Positions 1 through 9,268 are shown, counted from the stretch's first letter. The stretch: DNA of 64,000 nt from Shewanella sp. TC10 (GCF_009663145.1 NZ_VKHR01000021.1:1-64000); one strand, 5' to 3'. Notes: generated from the sequence alone by a model not told the origin. Numbers and translations: made by a program.

Positions 1-706
1 GATTATTGCTCTTTGGAGTAATTTTGATTTGGTAATCAGCCATGCTTAGTAAGATAGGGGCACTTTTATCGAGCATGCCAGTCTCGAATTCACTGCTATG
101 TAAAATACCTGCATCCATTAAAGTCAGGATACTTGAATAGGGTAGCCCGAACTTTGAAAGGCCAACATTAACACTAGAAGCCTTTCTGAAATACTGTTGT
201 AAACCTCCATGGATACGATATCCATTAAGTAATTTATAACGAGATTCAGTATTGAGTTTTACAGACATTCCTAGTGCTTTTTCGAGTATTTGTGCTTCCC
301 TTTGGGTTAGTTGTTTTAAAGTGGCTAATGTTCTGAGGCTAAACTTGCCAGGTTTAACTATTTCACTGGCAAGGATCCTTGCCCATAAATCCTGCATTCT
401 GCGAGAACTAATTTGCTCAGCCATTTGGAAAAACTGGTAACTCCAGTCAGGATCTAAATCTTCACCAGTAACATCAGATGGGGTGTAATTGAGCGCGAGT
501 GAAAAAATCGTTTCCAAATTAAGTTGATGTAAAACATGATTCTTTTGGAGCCTAAATTGCGCTCTTTCGCCAATAGAGGCTTGAGAGGGGCGATACTCAT
601 CTTCACTGGCTAAACCGAGCATTTTTCCCAAAAGAAGTGCTTTTTTTCGGGCTGACATACTGGTATTCGCAGTATTTTCTGTTTGATTAGGATGGTTATC
701 TGTCAT
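1..706 (-). CDS. TIGR03899-type conserved hypothetical protein (3' end cut by window)
   Basis: An open frame runs leftward from an ATG at 706 to the window edge without a stop, giving at least 235 residues that start MTDNHPNQTENT. The body is soluble and mostly helical, with segments such as WSYQFFQMAEQISSRRMQDLWARIL and LRTLATLKQLTQREAQI. This pattern resembles the TIGR03899/DUF2806-like proteins of Vibrio and Shewanella, whose function is not known. No signal peptide or membrane segment is visible. The same-strand MFS gene ends about 30 bases upstream of this start, so the two may be co-transcribed. The family call is from memory of its sequence style; the coding call is firm. Confidence 0.7.
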   Translation of the reverse strand, partial: MTDNHPNQTENTANTSMSARKKALLLGKMLGLASEDEYRPSQASIGERAQFRLQKNHVLHQLNLETIFSLALNYTPSDVTGEDLDPDWSYQFFQMAEQISSRRMQDLWARILASEIVKPGKFSLRTLATLKQLTQREAQILEKALGMSVKLNTESRYKLLNGYRIHGGLQQYFRKASSVNVGLSKFGLPYSSILTLMDAGILHSSEFETGMLDKSAPILLSMADYQIKITPKSNN

Positions 707-739
707 TGTTATTCTCTTAGGCTTAACGCTTTGTCCACA

Positions 740-1936
740 TTACATCGTACCACTATTCATTTTAGTTGATTTGCCCCAATTTGTTTCGTGTCCAGGCTCA
801 GGTTTTGAGGGAATATTTAACGAAAGCACCAGTGAACATAAGGCAAACAGCACACCGATCATAAATACCCATTGAGGAGAGCTTAACCACAAGACGCCCA
901 GTAGAGCAGGGATGATGACTGCGGCAATATGATTGATGGTAAAGCTGACGGACATGCTTGCAGCAATATCTTTAGGGTCAGCAATTTTCTGAAAATAGGT
1001 TTTCATCGCAATGGCCATTGCAAACAGTAAATGATCAATAACATAAAGTGCAGCAGCGACTTCAGCGTGTTCTACCACTGCGTAGCTAGCAAAGACAATG
1101 ATTAGTCCGACGTATTCAATTACTAAAGCATTTCGCTCGCCAATACGGCCAATAAAGCGGCCAATGGCAGGAGCAAAAAACAAATTCACCAGGTAATTTA
1201 TCAAGAATAGGGCTGTAATTTCCGAAACTGAATAGCCAAATTTTTCGACCATCATGAAACCTGCGAACACCATAAAAATCTGTCTTCTTGCACCAGATAA
1301 AAATGTCAGCGCATAGTAAAGCCAGTAACGTTGTCTAAAGATGAGCTTTTTATGCTGAGGTTCTGCAATTTCAAATCTTGGATAGTAAATCGCCATGATA
1401 CAAACTGCGATTAAGCCTAGCGTACCGATAATGCCGTACATCCAAACATAGTCGAGTTTGAACCAGCTCATAATGAGCCAAATACTGCCATAGCCCAGCA
1501 GGGCAGCAGCAGAGCGCCAAGCGAGCGCTTTACCTAGAAAGCTAGCGGTACTTTTTTTATCTACCCATTGTAAGGTTAATGATTGGTTGATGGTTTCGAA
1601 GTAATGGAAGCCAATCGACATCAATACAGTGGTGAGATATAAGCCCAAAACACTTGGGAAAAAGCCGGTAATAGCGATACCAATTGATAAAACCGCGAGA
1701 GAGATTAAAGCAAAAGTCTGTTCACGGATAAGTAGTAAAACGAAAATAGCGGTAAAAGCTAAAAAACCTGGCACTTCACGCAAGCTTTGTAACATTCCTA
1801 TTTCAGCACCACTAAAAGCGGCTTTCTCAATAACAAAATTGTTGAGAAGCGCTTGCCAGACAGCAAAAACCATCGACATCACGAAGGTCATCCACAATAA
1901 AAGCTGCTGAGGATTTTTGCGGGAACTGACTGACAT
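740..1936 (-). CDS. Major facilitator superfamily transporter
   Basis: The 398-residue protein has about 12 hydrophobic segments separated by short loops, and the middle loop (about residues 190-205, PRFEIAEPQHKKL) is charged as in MFS carriers. No substrate motif could be recognised; the closest impression is the MFS_1 group of small-solute or drug exporters. It is inferred to act in the inner membrane. The start ATG at 1936 precedes a hydrophobic first helix (LLLWMTFVMSMVFAVWQALL). It lies upstream of the TIGR03899-type gene on the same strand, with a divergent 430-base region separating it from hemG. Confidence 0.85.
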   Translation of the reverse strand: MSVSSRKNPQQLLLWMTFVMSMVFAVWQALLNNFVIEKAAFSGAEIGMLQSLREVPGFLAFTAIFVLLLIREQTFALISLAVLSIGIAITGFFPSVLGLYLTTVLMSIGFHYFETINQSLTLQWVDKKSTASFLGKALAWRSAAALLGYGSIWLIMSWFKLDYVWMYGIIGTLGLIAVCIMAIYYPRFEIAEPQHKKLIFRQRYWLYYALTFLSGARRQIFMVFAGFMMVEKFGYSVSEITALFLINYLVNLFFAPAIGRFIGRIGERNALVIEYVGLIIVFASYAVVEHAEVAAALYVIDHLLFAMAIAMKTYFQKIADPKDIAASMSVSFTINHIAAVIIPALLGVLWLSSPQWVFMIGVLFALCSLVLSLNIPSKPEPGHETNWGKSTKMNSGTM

Positions 1937-2114
1937 AAGGCGTTTTTCCTGATTTATATATTGTTTGTATAGTTACATTTTTTGGATTTTTAATCTAAGT
2001 GTAAATTTATTGTGGCTTAAAACGGAAAGTAAAAAGGTAAAACTAGTTATTACTTGATGTGTGAAGTTCAATTTTCATGATGGAGAATTTGCTAGTGGGT
2101 CAGGTAATAACAAC

Positions 2115-2149
2115 TTCATAATCAGCAATTTTAAATTGCTGATTATGAA
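2115..2149. repeat. 17-bp inverted repeat
   Basis: Arms at 2115-2131 and 2133-2149 are perfectly complementary around a single central T. It would form a long AT-rich hairpin, or bind a symmetric regulator. Confidence 0.8.
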
Positions 2150-2155
2150 AAAATT

Positions 2156-2189
2156 AAGTGGATAACTCATCAGAGTTATCCACTTTTTT
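2156..2189. terminator. Intrinsic terminator-like hairpin in divergent region
   Basis: A 13-bp perfect stem (2156-2168 with 2173-2185) around an ATCA loop is followed by T residues on the + strand. A-runs on the other side mean it could also work leftward. It is not downstream of any annotated gene. Confidence 0.7.
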
Positions 2190-2376
2190 GTGAGCCACTC
2201 AAAAGTCTTAACTATTAATAGTCGATGTTGCTAATTTGCCGTGATCTGATTCATGTAATTATATTTCGCTTTCTATTAAGCTTAGATGTAATAGCATGGT
2301 TGAATAAAATCTTACTGAGTATTACAAAGGTTTAAATAATCGAACCCGCTTTTTCTTTATTATCATCGAGGTGAAC

Positions 2377-2898
2377 GTGAGCAACATATTAATTATCTAT
2401 TCAACTGTCCACGGTCAAACCCGCAAGATTTGCGATTACATGGAAGAAAAGCTCACAGCAGCAGGTGATACTGTCACATTAGCGCCATTGCAGGATAAAC
2501 CTGACTTGAGTGGCTTTGATAAAGTTTTTATTGGTGCCAGTATTCGTCATGGTAAACATCGCCCTGAGCTTTATCAGTTTGTTGCTGATAACAAAGAGGT
2601 GCTTGATAGCAAGGCTAATGGTTTCTTTTCAGTGAGTTTAGTAGCAAGAAAGCCAGGTAAAAATACTCCAGATACCAATATGTATATGCAGGCATTTTTA
2701 AAACAAAGTGAATGGCAACCAAAGGTACTAGAAGTATTTGGTGGTAATTTAGATTATCAATATTACGGACCAATGGACCGCAATATCATTCGCTTCATCA
2801 TGTGGATCACTAAAGGCCCAACGGATCCAAATACCAAAGTTGAATACACTGATTGGGCGAAGGTAGATAACTACGTTGCGCAAATTCAGTCAGCGTAA
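2377..2898 (+). CDS. hemG: Menaquinone-dependent protoporphyrinogen IX dehydrogenase HemG
   Basis: A flavodoxin-fold enzyme that oxidises protoporphyrinogen IX to protoporphyrin IX in haem synthesis, passing electrons to the quinone pool. The N-terminus carries the FMN phosphate-binding loop (IIYSTVHGQTRKI). Further family signatures are FDKVFIGASIRHGKHRPEL, VARKPGKNTPDTN and the C-terminal IIRFIMWITKGPTDP, and the length (about 173 aa) matches E. coli HemG. Two in-frame GTG codons exist, at 2371 and 2377. The second is preferred because GAGG at 2368-2371 lies five bases before it. No ATG start is available. Confidence 0.93.
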   Translation: MSNILIIYSTVHGQTRKICDYMEEKLTAAGDTVTLAPLQDKPDLSGFDKVFIGASIRHGKHRPELYQFVADNKEVLDSKANGFFSVSLVARKPGKNTPDTNMYMQAFLKQSEWQPKVLEVFGGNLDYQYYGPMDRNIIRFIMWITKGPTDPNTKVEYTDWAKVDNYVAQIQSA

Positions 2899-2992
2899 AT
2901 AAGTTTAAGGCCAACAATTAACTTGTTGGCTTTATTGATTTTATGACCCAATTTCGTTTTCCTAACGCGCTGAACGTAAAGTAAGGAGCATT

Positions 2993-3523
2993 ATGAGCCA
3001 GAGTTCACCCAAATTAATTCAGCTGATATCAGAGAAACTTCATGTCATTGTCGTGGCCTTGAGTGTGTTTCTAGTGGTGACTAGCCCATGGATATTAATC
3101 GGTAGCCGTTTACGTGCTAAAGCCAGTATTTGGGACAGTTTGCACGTTTATATAGGCTTGATAGCGGCAGTATTTGGCTTATTGTTTTTGCTGAAAAACT
3201 TACTCAATGGTCATTGGCGTCAGTTCTTTCCTTGGCTTAAATTAGACTTTTCACAATGTGTTGATGAAATAAAGCAATTGAAACACGGCAAGTTGCCAAG
3301 CTCTGGCGGCAAGGGCATTTTCAGTATTGTTGAAGGAATAGGCCTTATTTTGATGGCGTTAGTCAGTATTACTGGTATTGCTTGGTTTATTGTTCAAGGA
3401 ACCAGTGACGCATTGATGTGGCGTAAGTATCACATTATGTTCGCTCAAGGTTTTGTAGGCTTTTTAATGATACACATAGTGTTTGCAGCATTTCATATTA
3501 TCGATATGGTACGAAATTCTTAA
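2993..3523 (+). CDS. Cytochrome b561-like four-helix membrane protein
   Basis: A 176-residue protein with four hydrophobic segments (about residues 17-35, 50-70, 108-132 and 144-168). Candidate haem ligands are His51 in the second helix (SLHVYIGL) and histidines in the last helix (YHIMFAQGF and IHIVFAAFHI), as in cytochrome b/b6 or Ni-Fe hydrogenase cytochrome b subunits. A role as a small dihaem b-type electron carrier in the inner membrane is inferred. AGGAG at about 2984-2988 supports the ATG at 2993. It follows hemG by about 95 bases, so co-transcription is possible, but a shared pathway is not established. Confidence 0.75.
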   Translation: MSQSSPKLIQLISEKLHVIVVALSVFLVVTSPWILIGSRLRAKASIWDSLHVYIGLIAAVFGLLFLLKNLLNGHWRQFFPWLKLDFSQCVDEIKQLKHGKLPSSGGKGIFSIVEGIGLILMALVSITGIAWFIVQGTSDALMWRKYHIMFAQGFVGFLMIHIVFAAFHIIDMVRNS

Positions 3524-3562
3524 CTTACTGATATGGTTAGAATTGTCATTTATGAAACAAAC

Positions 3563-3600
3563 AAAAAGCCCGACTTTAATTTAATAAAGCCGGGCTTTTT
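3563..3600. terminator. Bidirectional terminator
   Basis: A-run, GC-rich stem (AAAAAGCCCG pairing with CGGGCTTTTT) and T-run between two convergent genes; it works in both directions. Confidence 0.85.
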
Positions 3601-3651
3601 AATGTTCTTTATCAGCGCTTCAATATTTTAGAAGCTTGATGACATCATGTA

Positions 3652-4398
3652 TTACTTCTTTTCTAACGCTAAGTAATTCATTACATCAATCAAGTCACCT
3701 AAGGTGCGCATTTCGCTCATGTTGATTGCATACTTATCGTTAACGATAAATGTTGGAACGCTTTGTACTTGGAACATCACTTGCTGTTGACGCCAAAGTG
3801 CTAGCTTCTTATCAGTTGCTTCGCTGTCTGCAATTTTGTCATAAGTTTCAGCATCAACACCGTTGGCTGCAAACACTTTTTTGATGTCGTCGCGGTTATT
3901 GATTTCAGGTTCGTCATGGCTGTGGCCAGGAGCGCTATGATCGTGATGACCGCCTTCGCCTTGAATCGCTTGAAACATCGCTGCGTTTAATGCTTTTTCG
4001 TTACCCACTTCATGGATAACAGCTAATGCGCGCATAACTTCAGTACCAATCTCGCTGTTCATAAAATCAACGTGCTTAGTTTCAAAGCCAATGTCTTTGT
4101 TCAAGTTACCTTTAATTTCTGGCAGGTACTTGGTTTCCATGTTGTAACAGTTATGACAGTAAAAAGAGAAGTACTCAGAAATCTTAGGCTCACTTGATGC
4201 AGGAGCATCAGAAATTTGAGTGTAATGCTGACCTTCAACAAATCTAGATGGAACTACAACTGCTTTTTCAACAACTTGCTCAACATTTTTTTCTGCAGAG
4301 ACTTCTGTCGTTACGTCAGCAGGTTTGCCACAGCCCGTTAGGGAGAATGTGAACGCCGCAACTGCCATAGTGAATGCAATATGTTTAATCTTAATCAT
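3652..4398 (-). CDS. DsbA-family thiol:disulfide lipoprotein with His-rich insert
   Basis: The N-terminus has a signal peptide ending in a lipobox (LTGC, Cys23), so the mature protein should be lipid-anchored in the periplasm. The thioredoxin-fold active site is C81-H-N-C84 and the cis-proline loop is at QSVPTF (Pro215), both as in DsbA. The 248-residue length is longer than E. coli DsbA because of the lipoprotein leader and a linker. An unusual insert at residues 151-161 (HHDHSAPGHSH) is rich in histidine and lies in the helical domain. The role is inferred to be disulfide formation in exported proteins. The start is the ATG at 4398; no partner DsbB is seen nearby. Confidence 0.88.
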   Translation of the reverse strand: MIKIKHIAFTMAVAAFTFSLTGCGKPADVTTEVSAEKNVEQVVEKAVVVPSRFVEGQHYTQISDAPASSEPKISEYFSFYCHNCYNMETKYLPEIKGNLNKDIGFETKHVDFMNSEIGTEVMRALAVIHEVGNEKALNAAMFQAIQGEGGHHDHSAPGHSHDEPEINNRDDIKKVFAANGVDAETYDKIADSEATDKKLALWRQQQVMFQVQSVPTFIVNDKYAINMSEMRTLGDLIDVMNYLALEKK

Positions 4399-4588
4399 TT
4401 CAGCCTCAATAAAAGTGTCGCGTTACACTCTGGTGGTCGCGAGAAGTCTTAAAATAGTCTTAATTAAGACAATACTTAATTGCCTTAATGTTAACAAGAA
4501 TTATGAACTAAACGATTAATTATTTCAGGGCTAAATATGTGATGTGATGCGGCTTTTTTGTAAATAATCCCCAAGATGAAATGTGGCG

Positions 4589-5353
4589 TTAACCTACTTT
4601 CGAGCGTAAAGTTTGCCATGCTTCACAAACTTGACGAAATTGCTCTGCATCTCCACCAGGTCTATCGGGGTGAAGTTTTAAGGCAAGTTTACGCCACTGT
4701 CTACGAATATCTTTATTGCTGGCATTCGCATCTAATTCAAAAACAGTTAGCGCATGATTGTCGTGCATTAATACTTGATTCACACCGATATATTCTTGAT
4801 AGCTTGACCAGAACGATTCGAGCATTTCTTTGACCACATTGGCGCAGGTATCGTATTGCTGCCAATCAAGATAATACTCTTTTAATGCGGCATCATGGTG
4901 TTGTTGCTGGGCAATATCGTGAGGCAAAATTCTGAAAATTTGAATATCCATCGCTTGCACTTGAAGCCATTGGTTAGGCAACAACAAACTTTGCAATTCA
5001 AACAAGGCATTCATCAATAAGAAGTTGCGTTTAAAGAGGTCTTTTTCTGGCTCGGGATCAAGGTTATGCATTAAGCCTTTTTGCTGTAGTTCACTGGCTA
5101 AATGATGGACTTTCCAGCTCTGACATGAACTTTGCAGTAGGGTGAGAAGGGGCCATATCAGTGGATTATCACTTTTTAAAGATAATCTATCTGTGTCGGT
5201 CTGTTGACGAAGTCGTGCATCATTTGCTGCAAGCATAGTGTTGGTTTCGCTATGAATTGGCATTAAATTTACTATGCCACAGAGGATAAATGTGTCAATG
5301 ATGTTTTTTTGTTCAATATGCGAAACAGTGTCAATGTTCATTTTGTTTAACAA
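4589..5353 (-). CDS. DNAJ-related protein with C-terminal J domain
   Basis: The last ~60 residues form a J domain (TVFELDANASNKDIRRQWRKL, then LHPDRPGGDAEQFRQV), with the HPD motif that stimulates Hsp70 ATPase activity. The N-terminal ~180 residues match the DNAJ_related arrangement in which the J domain sits at the end of the protein. No zinc-finger or Gly/Phe region is present, so this is a specialised co-chaperone rather than DnaJ itself. Several Met codons near the N-terminus (residues 1, 5 and 31) leave the exact start open; residue 31 (MPIHSETN) could be the true one. The gene is divergent from the phosphoribosyltransferase. Confidence 0.82.
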   Translation of the reverse strand: MLNKMNIDTVSHIEQKNIIDTFILCGIVNLMPIHSETNTMLAANDARLRQQTDTDRLSLKSDNPLIWPLLTLLQSSCQSWKVHHLASELQQKGLMHNLDPEPEKDLFKRNFLLMNALFELQSLLLPNQWLQVQAMDIQIFRILPHDIAQQQHHDAALKEYYLDWQQYDTCANVVKEMLESFWSSYQEYIGVNQVLMHDNHALTVFELDANASNKDIRRQWRKLALKLHPDRPGGDAEQFRQVCEAWQTLRSKVG

Positions 5354-5441
5354 ATATGACGATAAACCGTATTCCTCACAGACAAACTATCCTTATTTGG
5401 TATAAAATTCGCCGCAATAAAAATGATAGGGGCCAAAACCA

Positions 5442-6008
5442 ATGACAGATAAACATTACATCAGTGCACAACAGCTACTGGAAGATTCTTTTAAACTTGC
5501 AGCGCAGGTTTATGACAGTGGCTTCAGACCACAATTTATTGTCGGTATCTGGCGTGGTGGCGCTCCAATTGGTATTGCAGTGCAAGAGTTCTATGATTTT
5601 AAAAATGTAGAAACTGATCATATTGCAGTCAGAACCTCTTCTTACTATGGCATTGGTACCGACAAACAAAGTAAGAAAATCAAAGTACATGGCTTACATT
5701 ACATCATTGAAAATGCCAACGCCGATGACGGTTTATTGATTGTTGATGATGTCTTTGATTCAGGTCGTAGTGTTGATGCATTAATCGATAAACTGCAAAA
5801 GTTCATGCGTAAGAATATCCCTACTGATATTCGTGTGGCTTGCCCTTACTACAAACCAAAGAACACCGCAGTAGATTTAAAGCCTGATTACTTCATTCAC
5901 GAGTCTGAAGAGTGGTTGGTTTTCCCACATGAAGTATCGGGATTAAACCCGCAGGAAATCGCTGAAGGTAAAAGTGATTTTAAGAATATTCAGCATTTGT
6001 TTAAGTAA
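5442..6008 (+). CDS. Type I phosphoribosyltransferase
   Basis: A 188-residue cytosolic protein with the PRPP-binding loop VDDVFDSGRS at residues 101-110 and an N-terminal IVGIWRGGAPIG segment typical of purine phosphoribosyltransferases. It most likely transfers phosphoribose to a purine base (hypoxanthine or guanine type), but the base-recognition residues cannot be read with confidence, so no symbol is given. The start ATG at 5442 follows a purine-rich GATAGGGGCC. A TATAAA sequence lies about 40 bases upstream as a possible -10 element. Confidence 0.85.
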   Translation: MTDKHYISAQQLLEDSFKLAAQVYDSGFRPQFIVGIWRGGAPIGIAVQEFYDFKNVETDHIAVRTSSYYGIGTDKQSKKIKVHGLHYIIENANADDGLLIVDDVFDSGRSVDALIDKLQKFMRKNIPTDIRVACPYYKPKNTAVDLKPDYFIHESEEWLVFPHEVSGLNPQEIAEGKSDFKNIQHLFK

Positions 6009-6149
6009 AAGCCGCGAAACTGGTTATTTTTTGCTAAACTAGCAAGCTGAACAGTGCGTCAATGATAGTGACATACACGTGAATTTAGTCCGTGTTTAGC
6101 TACTATCTTGATGCATTTTTTATTACCTAGAAAAAGATAAACATTCATT

Positions 6150-8075
6150 ATGAGCTCTGTAGAAATATTTTCGCCGACACCAAGCCCAAGTAAGCCGACT
6201 GAAAAGAAACAGTTAGAGCTACTCGCACCTGCAAAAAATGCTGACTATGGTATCGAAGCCATTCGTCATGGTGCTGATGCGGTTTACATTGGTGGTCCAG
6301 CTTTTGGTGCACGCCATAATGCGGGTAACAGTGTTGAAGATATTGCACGGCTAGCAGAATTTGCTCATAAATATCACGCTCAAGTCTTTGTTGCATTAAA
6401 TACAATTTTAATGGATGACGAAATTGAGCAAGCACAAAGCTTAATTTGGTCTTTGTATGAGGCGGGTGTTGATGCGCTGATTATTCAAGATATGGGCTTA
6501 TTGCAATTGGATTTACCGCCCATTGCTATGCATGCCAGTACCCAAATGGATAATCGCACACCTGAAAAAGCGGTCTTTTTAGAGCAAGTGGGTTTTTCAC
6601 AAGTCGTGCTAGCTCGCGAGTTAAACTTGCCACAGATTAAGCAAATTGCCGACACCACCAAGCTTAAGTTGGAATATTTTGTTCATGGTGCTTTATGCGT
6701 GAGCTACAGCGGCTTATGTAATATTAGCCATGCTTTTTCAAATCGCAGTGCGAACCGCGGTGAATGTTCGCAAATGTGTCGTTTACCATGCGATCTTTCA
6801 ACCCGTGATGGTGAAGTATTAGCTGAAAATGAACATTTATTATCGCTTAAAGATAATAACCAAACTGAAAATCTAGAAGCCTTGATAGATGCAGGCGTGA
6901 CATCATTTAAAATCGAAGGTCGCTTAAAAGACATTAGCTACCTTAAAAATGTCACAGCACATTACCGTCAGCAGCTTGATGCGATTATTGATCGCCGCAG
7001 CGATCTAGAGTCTATGTCCCATGGTCGTAGTGAGTTCACGTTCACCCCTGATCCTGAAAAAAGCTTTAACCGTGGTAAAACAGATTATTTTATCAATCAG
7101 CGCACCGCATTGATTGAGCACTTTAGTTCGCCTAAATACATTGGTGAAAAGGTCGGTACCATTGTGGGTGTTGGCCGCGACTTCATTAAGGTCGACAGTG
7201 CAAAAGCCGGTAAAACCATTGAGTTTAATAATGGTGATGGTTTGTGTTTCTTTATTGATGGGTACCAAAAGCAACGTTTATCAGATAACAAAACCAAAGG
7301 TTTGCGGGTAAACCGCGCCGATGGGAATACCTTGTTTTTAACTGATGTTAGTAAAGATCTTAAAGTGGGTGTTGAGCTTTTCAGAAACTTTGATCACCAG
7401 TTTGATGCCTTGTTATCAAAAGACTCTGCTACTCGTAAAATTATGGTGGATATGATCTTAGATGACACCGAGACGGGGATTTCGCTTACAGTTTCAGATA
7501 AGCACCAACATTCGGTGACGGTTGAACTTGAATGGGCAAAAGAGCCAGCTAAAGATTATGCCAAGGCTGATGCTAACTTACGGACTCAGTTAGCTAAACT
7601 GGGGAACAGTGATTACAGCTTAAATCAGCTTCAGGTAAACTGTGCTAACCGCTGGTTTTTACCCGCTTCAGTTATCAATGGATTAAGACGCGATGCGATT
7701 GCAGCATTTGATGAGGCGCGTATAAACGGTTATCAACGCCCTCTCAGAGGTGAGCATGATAAAGAAGCACGCTTCCCGCAGAAGTATTTAAGTTTTTTAT
7801 CTAACGTGGCTAATGATAAGTCTCGTGAGTTTTACGAGCAGCATGGCGTCATTCAAATGGAAGATACTTACGAGAAAAACCAAGTATTAACTGATGCACC
7901 ATTAATGGTGACAAAACACTGTTTACGCTACAGCTTTAACTTATGTCCAAAAGAAGTTGAAGGCATTAAAGCTGACCCTATGGTGTTAGATATTGGTAAA
8001 GATAGATTGAAACTGGTCTTTGATTGCCAGAAATGTGAAATGATGATTGTTGGCTCGAACCAATTAGTTAAGTAG
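6150..8075 (+). CDS. rlhA: 23S rRNA C2501 hydroxylase RlhA (U32 peptidase family)
   Basis: The 641-residue length and domain order fit the YdcP/RlhA branch of family U32 rather than the ~450-residue TrhP/YegQ branch. The N-terminal barrel begins LELLAPAKNADYGIEAIRHGADAVYIGGP. The family's conserved region is present (YFVHGALCVSYSGLC, then NRGECSQMCRLPC), with cysteines likely to bind an iron-sulfur cluster. The C-terminal extension of about 270 residues is the DUF3656-type part found in YdcP and ends with further cysteines (KHCLRYSFNLCPKE, DCQKCEM). In E. coli, RlhA hydroxylates C2501 of 23S rRNA. The gene stands alone behind a 140-base spacer. Confidence 0.85.
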   Translation: MSSVEIFSPTPSPSKPTEKKQLELLAPAKNADYGIEAIRHGADAVYIGGPAFGARHNAGNSVEDIARLAEFAHKYHAQVFVALNTILMDDEIEQAQSLIWSLYEAGVDALIIQDMGLLQLDLPPIAMHASTQMDNRTPEKAVFLEQVGFSQVVLARELNLPQIKQIADTTKLKLEYFVHGALCVSYSGLCNISHAFSNRSANRGECSQMCRLPCDLSTRDGEVLAENEHLLSLKDNNQTENLEALIDAGVTSFKIEGRLKDISYLKNVTAHYRQQLDAIIDRRSDLESMSHGRSEFTFTPDPEKSFNRGKTDYFINQRTALIEHFSSPKYIGEKVGTIVGVGRDFIKVDSAKAGKTIEFNNGDGLCFFIDGYQKQRLSDNKTKGLRVNRADGNTLFLTDVSKDLKVGVELFRNFDHQFDALLSKDSATRKIMVDMILDDTETGISLTVSDKHQHSVTVELEWAKEPAKDYAKADANLRTQLAKLGNSDYSLNQLQVNCANRWFLPASVINGLRRDAIAAFDEARINGYQRPLRGEHDKEARFPQKYLSFLSNVANDKSREFYEQHGVIQMEDTYEKNQVLTDAPLMVTKHCLRYSFNLCPKEVEGIKADPMVLDIGKDRLKLVFDCQKCEMMIVGSNQLVK

Positions 8076-8186
8076 TAGCATTATTTTTATATTAAACAGT
8101 GCTCAAAAGTGAGTGCTAAATAGACAATGTTCGCGTACACTGCGCGACCTGAATTTAAGCTGAGTATAGCTAGGAAAAACCGAATA

Positions 8187-8504
8187 ATGAGCAAAAGTAA
8201 GAAGTACGATTTCAGAGTGTTAGCAGTTGGCGATACTTTTAAAGCAGAAATCACTCGTCGTATGAGTGCGACTAAAACCATAGTGTCAAAAAGTCATGAT
8301 GGTTTTGCGACAGAAGATGAAGCTGTTGCATGGGGTCAAAAAGAGCTAACGGCATTTATGACCACTCAAGTTGAGCGTAACAAGCGTAAAACTGAAAAGA
8401 AAATTAAAGCTAAATCTATCGCTGACGCCATTGCTGCTGAAGCGCTAACTGATGAACAAAGTGAAATAGATCTGACTGATTCAGCGGATGAGCTTGAAGA
8501 TTAA
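8187..8504 (+). CDS. DUF3622 family protein
   Basis: A 105-residue basic then acidic protein. The N-terminal half reads KKYDFRVLAVGDTFKAEITRR followed by SATKTIVSKSHDGFATEDEAVAWGQKEL, which matches the DUF3622 pattern known in Vibrio and Shewanella; function unknown. The C-terminal tail is acidic (SEIDLTDSADELED) after a Lys/Arg-rich helix. The start at 8187 (MSKSKKYDF) is preferred over an in-frame ATG at 8127, because conservation starts there and AGGA lies 11 bases upstream. It is inferred to be cytosolic. Confidence 0.75.
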   Translation: MSKSKKYDFRVLAVGDTFKAEITRRMSATKTIVSKSHDGFATEDEAVAWGQKELTAFMTTQVERNKRKTEKKIKAKSIADAIAAEALTDEQSEIDLTDSADELED

Positions 8505-8611
8505 CAGTTAAAATAATACAGTAATACAACATTTTGGTGACATAGTTGCTGTATTTCTGTTTGAATTAACTAAGTTTACCTTTCAGCACCAATACCAAGG
8601 ATGATTTCGGT

Positions 8612-9268
8612 ATGAAAGCTAGCGCTACCCTAATAATATCTGGGGGGCTGTTGTTATTGAGCCCTTCATATAATGTAGTGGCCACAGAGCCACCACCTCA
8701 TATCCACACTATTACTGCAAACTCTGACGCAGATGGTGGTTCAGAACAGAAACAGTTATCCATATTTTCTAATAAAGTGTCCTTTGAGCTGCCAGTTGGT
8801 TGGAAAATGGCCTTTAATTCTGAACAAGGCACCATGTACAAAGCCGAGTTTGTTCCTGCTGGTGAAACCCTTAATGATTGGTCTGCGCTATTTTGTATTC
8901 AAGGGTTTGAAGGATTAGCTGCAAATATTGATAGCACTCAATTTCTGGATAGATTTGCCGGTACATATCAACAAGCCTGCCAAGGAAGTGTGACATACGA
9001 AAAACTTGGTATGACGCAAATTGGTGGCAAAGAGGCTTACCACGGCATCATTGGCTGTACTAATATGAAAAACTTGTATGGCGGTGGTACTTCCAGAACT
9101 CGTCAGGGTGAAATTGGCTATTACGCAGTACTTAAAGATACCGAAGATTTGTATTTAATTCATAAGTCGATGAGAGGCGAAGTGTTTAGTGAGTCAAACC
9201 CACCACTGAATGGTTCCAATCATCGTGATTTCATTTCTAAAATGCTGCAACTTAAATTTCAGCGTTAG
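8612..9268 (+). CDS. Exported hypothetical protein
   Basis: A 218-residue protein with a signal peptide (residues 1-24, hydrophobic ATLIISGGLLLLSPSYNVVA then T-E-P). The mature part contains FELPVGWKMAF and further beta-rich segments, three cysteines (LFCIQGF, QACQG, IGCTNM) that may form a disulfide, and a Gly-rich loop YGGGTSR. No family could be recognised. It sits in the same direction between the DUF3622 gene and the btuB riboswitch, with no obvious operon link. It is inferred to be periplasmic. Confidence 0.65.
   Translation: MKASATLIISGGLLLLSPSYNVVATEPPPHIHTITANSDADGGSEQKQLSIFSNKVSFELPVGWKMAFNSEQGTMYKAEFVPAGETLNDWSALFCIQGFEGLAANIDSTQFLDRFAGTYQQACQGSVTYEKLGMTQIGGKEAYHGIIGCTNMKNLYGGGTSRTRQGEIGYYAVLKDTEDLYLIHKSMRGEVFSESNPPLNGSNHRDFISKMLQLKFQR

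Larger units (their letters stand above)
1937..2376. other. Divergent intergenic region with two adjacent hairpins
   Basis: This AT-rich spacer lies between the MFS gene (leftward) and hemG (rightward). It holds a near-perfect 35-nt palindrome at 2115-2149 (17-bp arms around one base) followed at once by a terminator-like hairpin at 2156-2185. No credible protein-coding frame was seen. A terminator between two divergent starts does not serve either neighbour, so it may end a short untranslated RNA. Confidence 0.6.

Noticed and set aside
252..440. 62-codon + strand frame
   Set aside because: Lies wholly inside the TIGR03899-type gene on the other strand and has no ribosome site.
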